Origin: Trachelipus rathkii
Lineage: Eukaryota; Arthropoda; Malacostraca; Isopoda; Trachelipodidae
Direction of reading: 5' to 3'
Assembly: GCA_015478945.1 (NCBI GenBank)
Contig: JABUQX010032642.1
Coordinates: 2,501-34,942 of the forward strand
Length of the DNA: 32,442 nucleotides
Every line of letters begins with the position of its first letter. The first letter of the stretch is position 1. Shown one piece after another: positions 23,518 to 32,442 of the stretch. The notes below the pieces were generated by a model, which did no database searches, was not told where the DNA came from, and saw only the letters and a list, made by a program, of their open reading frames with translations. A program made the position numbers and the translations under genes.

Positions 23518-24044
23518 TTAACAGACCCTATTAGCTTGTTGATTTACCACGGTTTGCGTAATGTAAGTGTTCAAATTGTGCACCTCTAGTTGTATACAGT
23601 GCTCATACCTTTCACGCAGATTCTCAAACATATTCCAGAAGAGAGGTTGCTAAAGACCTCTGCAAAAGACATCGACTTGCCAGCGTAAGGCAGAAACAGT
23701 TTTTGGCGGATCTATACAGTTGAACACAAACTCTTTTAACATTCCCCACAAGTAGGCATCATGTGGTGTAAGATCGGGGAATGGAATGAGTATCAAAATT
23801 CAGTTCCACGTGACATGATTCGTCCCGGAAAGTACTTTCGTCTGTGAACCACACATTCCTTAGGAAATCTGGATCATCGTACATCATGGCCAAAAATGTT
23901 CCACAATACACCATCCTCAAAGGCGTATTTTTCAGCATTTTCAATTTCGGTCCTCTTTCACGACCACCTCCTAATGAGCGGAAATAATAATCAACTATGA
24001 AAACCTTTTCCTCCGTCATGAGACCCATTTCCAACAACATCTGA
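23518..24044 (-). pseudogene. Mariner-type transposase with large internal deletions
   Basis: On the minus strand the N-terminus reads TEEKVFIVDYYFRSLGGG, the helix-turn-helix start typical of this transposase type. It jumps, without the usual DNA-binding domain, to CGTFLAMMYDDPDFLRNV and WFTDESTF, which holds the first catalytic aspartate (23840-23842). About 30 codons later, in a shifted frame, PDLTPHDAYLWGMLKE (about 23736-23783) gives the third-residue block. The C-terminus ENLRERYEHCIQLE ends at the stop 23518-23520, with one internal stop. About 100 residues of the core, including the second catalytic aspartate, are missing. It cannot be active by itself. It belongs to a different subgroup from the relic at 1690-2570. 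No terminal inverted repeats could be paired by eye. Confidence 0.85.
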
Positions 24045-24261
24045 GCACCACAACTTTACTTTCACAATTGAAGAACAATTTGGATGAAAGCTATGCCCCG
24101 TCGACAAACGCGCATAGCTCGCCTACAAGTGCGCGAGTTTCAGCAGTATATTTGGCGCTATACCGGGATACGAATATGGAAATTGGAAACTTTTATTAAG
24201 AATGTAAGATATTTCAGTCATATGTATAAAAATAAATAATTCTTTAATTAATTAACATAGG

Positions 24262-24370
24262 ACACTAAACATGGGACATAATGATGGTAATCTAAAACAC
24301 TAAACATGGGCATATAATGATTAGGTAATCTAGAACACTAAACATGGGACAATTAATGATGGGAATCTAG
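24262..24370 (+). repeat. Three-copy minisatellite, unit 35-38 bp
   Basis: The unit starts ACACTAAACATGGG and ends GGTAATCTAGA, with starts at 24262, 24297 and 24335. Copies differ by small indels around the ATAATGAT stretch. It lies about 220 bp beyond the transposase relic. Confidence 0.9.
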
Positions 24371-24403
24371 TACTTGACGTCATATATGTCACGCGTGAGT
24401 GAT

Positions 24404-24463
24404 TTAAGCCCAATTGAGTGAAGCCACGAGTTTTTTTTTTTTTTTTAAGCCAATTGAGTGAAG
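24404..24463. repeat. Poly(T) flanked by near-identical 19-20-nt direct repeats
   Basis: TTAAGCCCAATTGAGTGAAG at 24404-24423 is repeated as TTAAGCCAATTGAGTGAAG at 24445-24463, one C shorter. Between them are CCACGAG and a run of T (24431-24446). This is the signature of target-primed insertion of a poly(A)-tailed cDNA on the minus strand with almost no body. Confidence 0.75.
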
Positions 24464-24650
24464 ATAGACGGCAGGCTTTGAAATCTCGAGCAACTTTATA
24501 TATAAACCTAGGAATTTAAAAAGATTTAATGGAAGGATGTTGTGATGTGCAGCTCGCTCTTTCGGTTTTTAATAAATTACAATTCTGTGGATTTCATTCC
24601 CGTGAACAATGAGGACAGGTTTTTATTTTTGATCTTTTTATTACACTAGG

Positions 24651-24842
24651 AAAAACCCCAATGAAGTGGCTGTCTGTGATCCAAAACTCAGGATTATATT
24701 TTGAAAACGCATGAAATTTTTTCTTTATTCTATATTTATTATATTGAAAAACCCCAATGAAGTGGCTGTCTGTGATCCAAAACTCATAATTATAAATTTT
24801 TTTAAAAACACATCATATTTTTAATTTATTTCTATATTTTGA
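24651..24842 (+). repeat. Tandem duplication, 96-bp period
   Basis: AAAAACCCCAATGAAGTGGC begins at 24651 and again at 24747. The first 40 bases or so of each copy are identical through GTGATCCAAAACTCA; the AT-rich second halves have diverged. Confidence 0.9.
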
Positions 24843-24949
24843 TTATATTTTGAAAAAAAATATACTTTTAAAATTTTTAAAATTGGTATGACATACCCAT
24901 GTTTAGTAAAATCGTTACATAACTATTGTTAGTGTACTAGTTTATTATT

Positions 24950-24988
24950 AAGTATATATATAATATATATATATATAATATAATATAT

Positions 24989-25026
<38 letters not shown>

Positions 25027-25032
25027 ATATAA

Positions 25033-25070
<38 letters not shown>

Positions 25071-25103
25071 ATATATAATATATTCATTTACTAGTTATAT
25101 ATA
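24950..25103. repeat. AT-rich low-complexity tract
   Basis: Imperfect AT dinucleotide runs, first of three in a row separated by copies of a short unique motif. Confidence 0.9.
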
Positions 25104-25420
25104 TAAAATTTTTTCCGTTTATTACAAGCAAATTGTATCAGCCAACCTATGTAAAAAAAACCACGCTACGCGCTGATAATATATATTATATATATATATA
25201 TATAATATTATATATATATATATTATATAATATATAATTATATATATATACTTATTTATTATATATTATAATATATATATATATATAATAAATATATATA
25301 TATAAATATATATTAATAAATATATATAAATAAAAGTTTTCCGTTTTTTACAAACAATTACAAACAAAAAATTAATTTCATGCCAACCCATGAAAAAATC
25401 TAACGCTTACGCCGTGATTA
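25104..25420 (+). repeat. Two diverged copies of a short motif separated by an AT tract
   Basis: Copy 1 (25104-25180) and copy 2 (25328-25420) share TTTTCCGTTT, a TTACAA segment, GCCAACC-ATG, a run of A and an ACGC..ACGC..TGAT end. Each is followed by an AT tract (25175-25327 and 25415-25545), so motif plus AT tract behaves as a unit of about 225 bp. Confidence 0.75.
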
Positions 25421-25484
25421 TATATATATATTATATATATATATATTATATATTATATATATATATATATATAATTATATAATA

Positions 25485-25545
<61 letters not shown>
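25415..25545. repeat. (AT)n tract
   Basis: Nearly pure AT at 25496-25543, preceded by interrupted AT. Third tract of the cluster. Confidence 0.93.
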
Positions 25546-25547
<2 letters not shown>

Positions 25548-25829
25548 CGTATTTTTTCGATATTTTGTCTAGAGGACCTTTTGTCACAGGTCGTTCGTTA
25601 ACTGAATGAAATAACTTGACACAATAATATATTCTAAAACTCAAAAGCAAGTTTTCCACTTGAATCAAAGCGCCCCTACATGTTCGAATCGTCAATGAAT
25701 GTTTGAATTCGTAATGTGATTACGATAGGGAATTATCCGAGTTTGGAAAATGTTAAGGTGATGTGTGTAGATGTGTTATATAAGACTCGCAAATGATCAG
25801 GGTTTTGTATACGCTGCACGAATAGTCAG

Positions 25830-25920
25830 AACTATATATATAATATATATATAATATATAATAAATATATAAATTATATATATATATATATATATAATAT
25901 AATATTATATATAAATATAT

Positions 25921-25959
<39 letters not shown>

Positions 25960-25960
25960 C
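25830..25960. repeat. AT-rich low-complexity tract
   Basis: Imperfect AT runs with unique DNA on either side. Confidence 0.9.
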
Positions 25961-27518
25961 CAGGTTAGGACTAGGTTTACGGCAACGAAGTTTTGTTGGG
26001 TTCGGGAGAGTACCTCTAACCAACCAAACAAAACAGTTTAACCTAACTCTATTGTCAGTAACTATTGGTAAAACCTGCGACTGGTTGTATGGATTGAATT
26101 TGCCGTAAAACTAGCCCTTGACCAGTATTGATCAAGTTGTTGTAACAGTAGTTTATCTATGCTGCTACGTATTTTTTTACCCATAAAGTTCACCGAGTGA
26201 CAATATTTTCTGCAGTATTAATTTCAAATATGTAAAAAACCCTAAAAACTGTCAGTTCTTTTCACAAATTTCATTTAAATGTTCTAAATTCACACTCTAA
26301 GTTTAGCTGAAAATATACAACAGAACTTCCTTAAGGTATTGGTATGCTCAATGTTTCAAGTAATTATAAAATTGAGACTGTCTTTATCATCATGTTGTAC
26401 TTGAATTACTTTTGTACACTTGCAGACAAGATATGTCATGCAACTTATCAAATGGAATGACCACCTTTTTGCCGCGCGCAATATGGTAGATATTATTGGT
26501 CTCATTGGGACTATATGAAATAGGTGCGACAAATAATGCTCGTCTCACGGGTAGGAAAACTTTTTTATTCTTTCATGTGAGGCTCTTATTTTTTTGTCGA
26601 TGGACGATGAAACTACTCGGAGAGATCTTCTACGGTTGGCCTGTGTTTTATTTTATGGTGACTGTGGATTATTTGAGACTGTTCTTCTTGTGCGTGAGTC
26701 TAGGGCATTGAACCAGGTGAGTCTTATCCAACGGAACGTGCAAACCATTATCTCTTCATTTTTGTTTCAGCGCGTAGTATCGGAAGAACAAAGCATTTTA
26801 ATACTTTCTGTTTCGCCACAATTTTATGACCTCCTCTCTCAATAAAGTAACGCCGTTTAGATCGACAAATTGCACTCGCTATAATATTTTGAAAACTGTG
26901 TCTTGATGATGGACATCACATTTTATACACTTCAGGATTCTTTAAAAGAAAAATCTTTAACGATGTAAGCAGTAGTTAAGCCTTCTTCCTTCGCTAGTTC
27001 TAATAGTTTAGCATATCGCAAAACCACGTATGCATTCTTAATTTTATTAAAAATTATTGGTTGATTTTAAATCATATAAATTTAAATTATTGTATGTCTA
27101 AAATCATTTTTTTTTTTCGATTTCTTATGTAGTTGTAACTACTTAGGAATATATTAAACTCATTATTGTTCTTCCAATTTCGTGTCTCTGGCAAACAACC
27201 CTTCGTATAGAATTGGATAAGAAAAAGATAATTAGAAGTGGAACATTGGAAATATTGGAAAAACATTGCATAAGGCGGCAACAGTCATCATTCGAATGTT
27301 GGACAACAATTCTTTAAAAAAAAAAAAAAAAAAAAATCTGTTTGTTTCCGATGATGTGTTAAATAAAGTTAAGGCTATCAATATCACTTTCATAGTCAAA
27401 AAATTTTCAGCAAACATCCTGTTTCAAAATCGACTGCTTCGCATAGTTTTTAAACTCAATTGTTTTACATGTAGTATGGCAAAGTTGAATACTTTGAGTT
27501 GATGTCACGTCATTGAAT
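25961..27518. other. Mostly unassigned unique DNA
   Basis: Begins with a GGTTAGGACTAGG phrase and an AACCTAACTC phrase about 80 bp later, too short to be telomeric. Contains the candidate frame at 26594-26845 and an A21 run at 27316-27336. No gene family is recognised. Confidence 0.45.
26594..26845 (+). CDS. Hypothetical small open frame, possibly two short exons
   Basis: An 83-codon frame of unknown function starting MSMDDETTRRDLLRLAC. Inside it lie a strong splice donor (CAG then GTGAGT, exon end 26716) and a strong acceptor (TTTTTGTTTCAG, ending 26770). They would remove 54 bp, exactly 18 codons, so the frame stays open whether or not the intron is spliced. Splicing would join LNQ to RVVSEEQS. 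The start MDDE..RRDLLRLAC loosely recalls the N-terminus of Harbinger-type nucleases, but no catalytic motif follows, so this is only a suggestion. It may be chance. Confidence 0.25.
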   Translation: MSMDDETTRRDLLRLACVLFYGDCGLFETVLLVRESRALNQVSLIQRNVQTIISSFLFQRVVSEEQSILILSVSPQFYDLLSQ

Positions 27519-27745
27519 ATATATATATAATATATAATATATATGAGTGAGTATTATATATATACTATTATATATATATATATAATATATCTAGTATAGA
27601 TAGAAAGTATATATTATTATATTACTATACTAATAATACATATTATTATATATATAAGTATATATATATATATTTCATATATTATATATATAATATATAT
27701 ATTATTATAAGTACTTCAATCTAAATATATATATATATATATTTA
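27519..27745. repeat. AT-rich low-complexity tract
   Basis: AT and ATTATA runs with interruptions such as GAGTGAGTATTA and CTAGTATAGATAG. Confidence 0.9.
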
Positions 27746-30700
27746 TATACGCATTACATCTTCAGAAATATAGACTTATGCATTCAATTAATAAATAATA
27801 ATTAAAAAGGCAAATTTATTACACGAAATGAAACGTTCAAAATTCAAATATGTGTGCTGTGAGGCATGGTAGAGTTCAGAATAAGTAGAAAGTGGTGTAG
27901 CAGTGTGGAATGAGGCCGTAAGAACGGGGTGTGATTGGTATGGTGAGGAACTGCTCTCCCACTCATATAGAGAGTTGCAGCCTCACTAGAAATGTAGATC
28001 AGATAGACAGAAGGGAGAGAGGTGTGGTTCTGAGGCTGACAGATTTAAATTTATGTGAAGGGATGGACCTTGTTCGTTGAATGTGAGAGAGGTAAACGAG
28101 GGATTTGAGGCGAGGGAAGTGATACGTTCGTGGGTTTTTTTTATGTTTTGTAATTAAAAAATGGATATATGGCCTATGTTAGGCGCTGTCGTGGCGAGTC
28201 AAAATTGGAAGCTGGCACAGATAATACTTAGCTAATGTGTGTAATGAGGCGGAAAGATTGTGCAACTGTGGAGAATTTAACAATTAAAGGTATGTTTGAT
28301 ATTCAGGCTATACATGTGTATTACAGTTAAGGTTCTTTCGTCGTTGTCTCGTGACACGTCGGATGAGAGAGTGAGAGGCAGAGTAACGGCCGTGGCGGCA
28401 ATAAGTTGTAGTATGTGTCTTCAGATGCGGGCGAGTGTTGGAGCTGAGTAAGGTAGGTGTGCACAGGGTGAGTATGGTGAGGATATAATGTGTGAGGTAG
28501 AAGCAAAATTTTCTAGAGGGGCGATAATGGGTGAGTCGTTTAACGTCTCGTTTTTATTAATTATTCGTGCGCACTATCTGCATTCCCAAAGGAAAGTGGT
28601 GAATCGGAGTGTTAGAAGCAGATAGTTAGTATAAGATTTCTGGATATGAGTTGACATGAGCGTTGGCAGAAAGTATCCTGTATTATGATAAACTCTGTAT
28701 ATGTGCGAGTTCAAAATGAAGGCTATTTTATATGTAAAGGACCATTTTTTTCTGGGTGATTTCATATGAAAGACTTTCATAGGTACCTTTTCTCCCTCAT
28801 CCTAATCTTACTCTGCTCTTGAAAAGGGGAATATGTGAAATGGCTAGGGGACTAAGTATATAGGAGATAAAGTATCTCTGTTTATATTGTTTGAGTGGAA
28901 ATCTTGTATAAAGCTCTCGCAATGGCAGACAAACTATTTTCAATAAGGTGACGAAAATAGTAAGAATGAAGTGGGGTAAGTACTTGAGTGAATTCAACAG
29001 ACAATATTTTCAATATGAGGTGACTAAAAATATCTGAATGATTGTGGTTCTTTTCACCGGTAAAGGTAATTATTCCATTTGATGTTTCTCTTGTTTTTAT
29101 TGAACATGACGAAAGGATTGAACTCTGACATTATCTCATCAGGGCCTCTTATATTTTTTATATTATAGAAATGGAAAAAAATTTATACTTTTCCATATAA
29201 TAAAAATGGAAAATTAATTTAAACCCAGATAATACATCTTAGATGAACCCATGATCCAAAAAGGGCCATCAGTATGGAAGTTATTAATAGTTTTAAGTTC
29301 CTCGGTAGGATCCACTACTCGATGGTGGTATATTAGGATAGAGATAAGGTTGTAGGGAGTAGAGTGTTCAAATGTTTTGTATTGGCGTTCTTAATCAGAA
29401 GCTTTTGAAGTTATACACCTCGAGTCGAGCGAAAGAAAAATATGGAAAGAGGGGAAAGAAAGGTAAATAAAACAAAATCGCTTGAGAGTAGAGTTTCACT
29501 GAGAAGAGGGTGATGCAAATTTTCAGAGGTGGGAAAATTGGAGGAGACAGGTGATTGCAGCAGGGTGTTTTTGATTGCTATATGTGTAGTGGTTATTTAC
29601 AAGCGCTTGTGAGTGATAAGCGTTTGTAGTTAACCCCAAACATTCAGAGCATGTAGACTGGAAAACGTTTCACAAGTAAAATATTTTCGGAAGTTATTAG
29701 TGAACATCAAGGTATAAGATATCTTTGGGTCCAAAGGGGTCCTGGATTAGTACCTGCGAATTATTATTCGCACGGCATGTGTGTAGCGCGTGTTCAAGAA
29801 CGTATCAGAAGCCAGATTGTTATAATATGTTCTTTTTCAGGAAGCACTGCCGCTCCTCATTTCGATCGAACTCACCCCCACCCAAGAGATGAAACAAGAG
29901 GCTGTTTAAGTAGGTGAACTCCTCGTTGTGAGAGTAGTGAGAATAATAACAATGACGAGTGGGTGCAAGCATGTCGGAAGTAGGTGGTGAAACCACCTGA
30001 CCCTCCATTGGTGAATGTGGAAGAGGAGGTGAAGGAAAATAATTACGAAGTTAAGCTATTCATAGCCGCAATTCAGAAATCTTGCGCGTGGTGGACGAAG
30101 GAGAAAGAAGGAGACTTTAATGTGTGATAATAAATGTGTTTTATTGAGGCTGTGAGTAGAGTGACATCTTCTGAGAAGAAGGCTGTTGTCGAGGAACTTA
30201 GTAGAAAGAGGAGTCTACTTTTCTCGAGTAGAAAGGCTCAAAAAATGTAGTGGTGTCATGTTGTTGGTGTGACCATGTTGGAGCGACGAATAGAAGACCA
30301 CAACTCAATGCATGCAATAAGACAAGTATGATGAATTGGGCTCTCTGTAGCGAATAATTGGTATGAACTCAGTGCAATAGATTTTATATGAACATTCGGT
30401 TGGGCTAGTGGAGTTAAGATGTTCTGGAAAGAAGTGAATAATAAACATAAGAAGAAGGAATAGAATATGAAGAAGAGGAGAAGCGATTTATGGCAACGAG
30501 AAATATTATAGTAAGAGGTGATAGAGGGTGATGAAATTAGAAAATAAGAAAAGCGAGTGAGGAAGAGTGAAGATTGAGTGGAACGAAGAGAAGAATCTTT
30601 CAAATGCTATTATTGAATTGGAAGGACGTCGTCTGTCGAGAGAGGGATTAGCGCAGAGAGGAGTACATTGCTGTTAGATTAGCAATTTTTTAAAGAGAAG

Positions 30701-32442
30701 TAAAGTATTGGAGAAAAAAGAATGACTATCATTCGTGTGTACTTAAGGATTAGAGATTGGCGAGGTATTGATTAATGTACAAAATTGTGATGGAAATGTA
30801 CTATTAGAAAGATCTTAATGCATACTATATAGTATAAAAATAGAAATGCTCTACACATCTGCAGGTCTGGATGGGTTGACCGGATTGAAACTTTGACTGG
30901 AAATGTGTCATTGTTTAATGCTCGCCAGAGAAGCGAGGCTAGAGAGGGAATATCGTTATATGGCTGTACAGGTTAAAATATATGGGTGACCGGCTGCAGT
31001 TTCAAGCCTTGAAAATTGCATTACCACAGCTCCAGGAGGATGGGTTGTTTTGGTTTCCCCTTTATAGAACGGGGAAAGGGTAAGTTATGAGGAGTGTGGA
31101 ATTAGTAGGGTGCAAGGGTATATGCATATATGGTGAAACGTTGTTTGTTAAGGGTGCATACCAGAGTAAGAGGATGATATAGTGCTTTATTGTGGTACAA
31201 ATGGGAAGAAGGAATACTGAAGTTTCTGATCGGAGTTGGAGAGGTGTTTATACTGAGATACTTACTGAATTTGCGACGGATCTTAGGGGAAAGGCCGACC
31301 AAGACATAGTGAAAGATATTATGCAGGGGAGGGAAAAGAGTAGGTATTAATAGTGGATCAAGTTAGTTTACACATAAATATTGCGTAGTTGCAGAGAATA
31401 ATAATAGATACTTATAGAGAGGAAAGTATGAAAGTATAGTATTGTGATGAAGTGTTTTTTTAGATTTTGATTAGAGAAATAAGCATTTAATAGATATAAA
31501 GTACTAAGTGAGAGTGAGTAGTGAAGTTGTGGAGTAGCGTGTATTCAGGTAAGAGGAAAAATGTAGATGTAGGGGGAGTTAGATTAAGGCTAAAGGTATA
31601 TGATTGGGACCTTATTTATATAGGATATTAGTAGAATGTGACGTATATACTGTAATATGTATAGTTATATATATGTTGAGAGTTATTAGGATGTAGAGAG
31701 GAGATGTTTGGGTATAGTTCAGGTGAGAGTATGAATATGAGAGGCTCAAGGGGTATGTGATATTATGTAATGTCGCCTGATGATACTAGATAATTCTCAA
31801 TATATAGTATTAGTTTAAATATGGTGATGTGTCTTAACATGATGAGTGCTATCTTGGTGTATTGATTGCAGGAACGAATGGTTGAAATTTTATGTTATTA
31901 TCTGGTGTACTGTTGCGCGTTTTTCGTGATACTTGTAAAGCATAAGGACTCAATTTGTCGCGCTGAAATAAAATATCGTATTATTAATTGAAAGAGTGTA
32001 ATATAGTGAGAAACATGAAATATTATTGTGTGGACAGATTAGTGCTTGAGTCGTGAAGCTTCGCTTATCAGGCGACTGTACGTTTTTGTGTGTGCGGTGT
32101 GTATTTAAGACATTTTGAGACAATCAAAAGTTTGCGAAGTATAATATGGCTTAAATAATTAAATAAATCCTATATAGGTAAGTAGATAATAAAGTGTTTA
32201 GTGTTATGAGAGATTATGAGTAGGGATAAAAGATGAGTATAGGGGTGTAGGTAGGTTTTAAGTAGGTTAGTATAAGGTATGTAGTAGCGGTTAGTTATAT
32301 TTTATTAGGAATAAAGAAGTTAAAATAGATTTTTATATATAGTATATTTAGGAGATGGATTTGTGAGTTAAGTGGGTATAAGGTAATGTAACAGAGAAGT
32401 GAGTGAGTTAGTAATACAAAATTAGTTTAGTATGGAGGATTA
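27746..32442. other. Unassigned right-end block, plus strand G-rich and C-poor
   Basis: About 4.7 kb without a supported gene. Plus-strand G greatly exceeds C through most of it, and the excess is extreme at the end: 32161-32442 has 75 G and 5 C by my count, and 32221-32280 has 21 G and no C. Frames on either strand are short. The longest on the minus strand (30256-30603) is Ser/Leu/Phe-rich, as expected from the skew alone. An exon-like frame lies at 30972-31079 and a 36-codon frame at 30140-30250; neither is recognised. Confidence 0.5.

Noticed and set aside
25961..26060. GGTTAGG and AACCTAAC words as telomeric repeat
   Set aside because: Only single, non-tandem occurrences; arthropod telomeres are arrays of TTAGG.
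30140..30250. 36-codon lysine-rich plus-strand frame (EAVSRVTSSEKKAVVEEL)
   Set aside because: Too short, no splice sites, and purine-rich composition alone gives Lys/Glu-rich frames here.
27746..32442. Mitochondrial insert (NUMT) as a cause of the strand asymmetry
   Set aside because: No mitochondrial protein or rRNA segment could be read in any frame, and the skew is stronger than typical arthropod mitochondrial DNA.

Overview
This is a eukaryotic, almost certainly arthropod window, most like a decapod crustacean. The evidence is long AT and TTA microsatellites, several decayed non-LTR retrotransposons and Tc1/mariner-type transposases of kinds common in crustacean genomes, and part of a variant ionotropic receptor (IR) with GT-AG introns. 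There is no prokaryotic gene organisation. I recognised no rRNA, tRNA or CRISPR array. Most of the window is AT-rich intergenic or intronic DNA. Family calls were made by reading frames by eye against families known to me; no database search was possible.

Layout. 1-752: minus-strand reverse-transcriptase (RT) relic whose catalytic YADD box reads YADG, cut off by an (AT)n tract. 1690-2570: GC-richer island holding what I read as a minus-strand Tc1/mariner transposase relic. 2.8-11.1 kb: AT-rich, featureless DNA with microsatellites and one GC-rich islet (7141-7350). 11430-12794: the only plausible host gene, two exons of a variant IR on the plus strand (ligand-binding lobe S1, M1, pore region, M3) with two one-base frameshifts. 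13.88-16.03 kb: a long decayed Jockey-superfamily LINE in sense orientation downstream of the last IR exon, probably in the following intron. 18.29-19.14 kb: a second, different Jockey-type RT relic.

19.88-21.04 kb: three diverged copies of an unnamed repeat, two in inverted orientation. 21.3-23.4 kb: mostly AT tracts. 23.52-24.04 kb: a minus-strand mariner-type transposase with its central domain deleted. 24.26-25.42 kb: a cluster of small duplications (a three-copy minisatellite, a poly(T) flanked by 20-nt direct repeats, a 96-bp tandem duplication, and a paired motif between AT tracts). 25.8-32.4 kb: no confident gene; the right end is strikingly G-rich and C-poor on the plus strand.

The genes do not form a pathway. 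The picture is one divergent chemosensory-receptor-like gene in transposon-dense DNA. Both IR frameshifts lie in short homopolymers, so consensus error cannot be separated from real decay here. The least explained signals are the inverted repeat family, the G/C asymmetry at the right end, and a few short exon-like reading frames.
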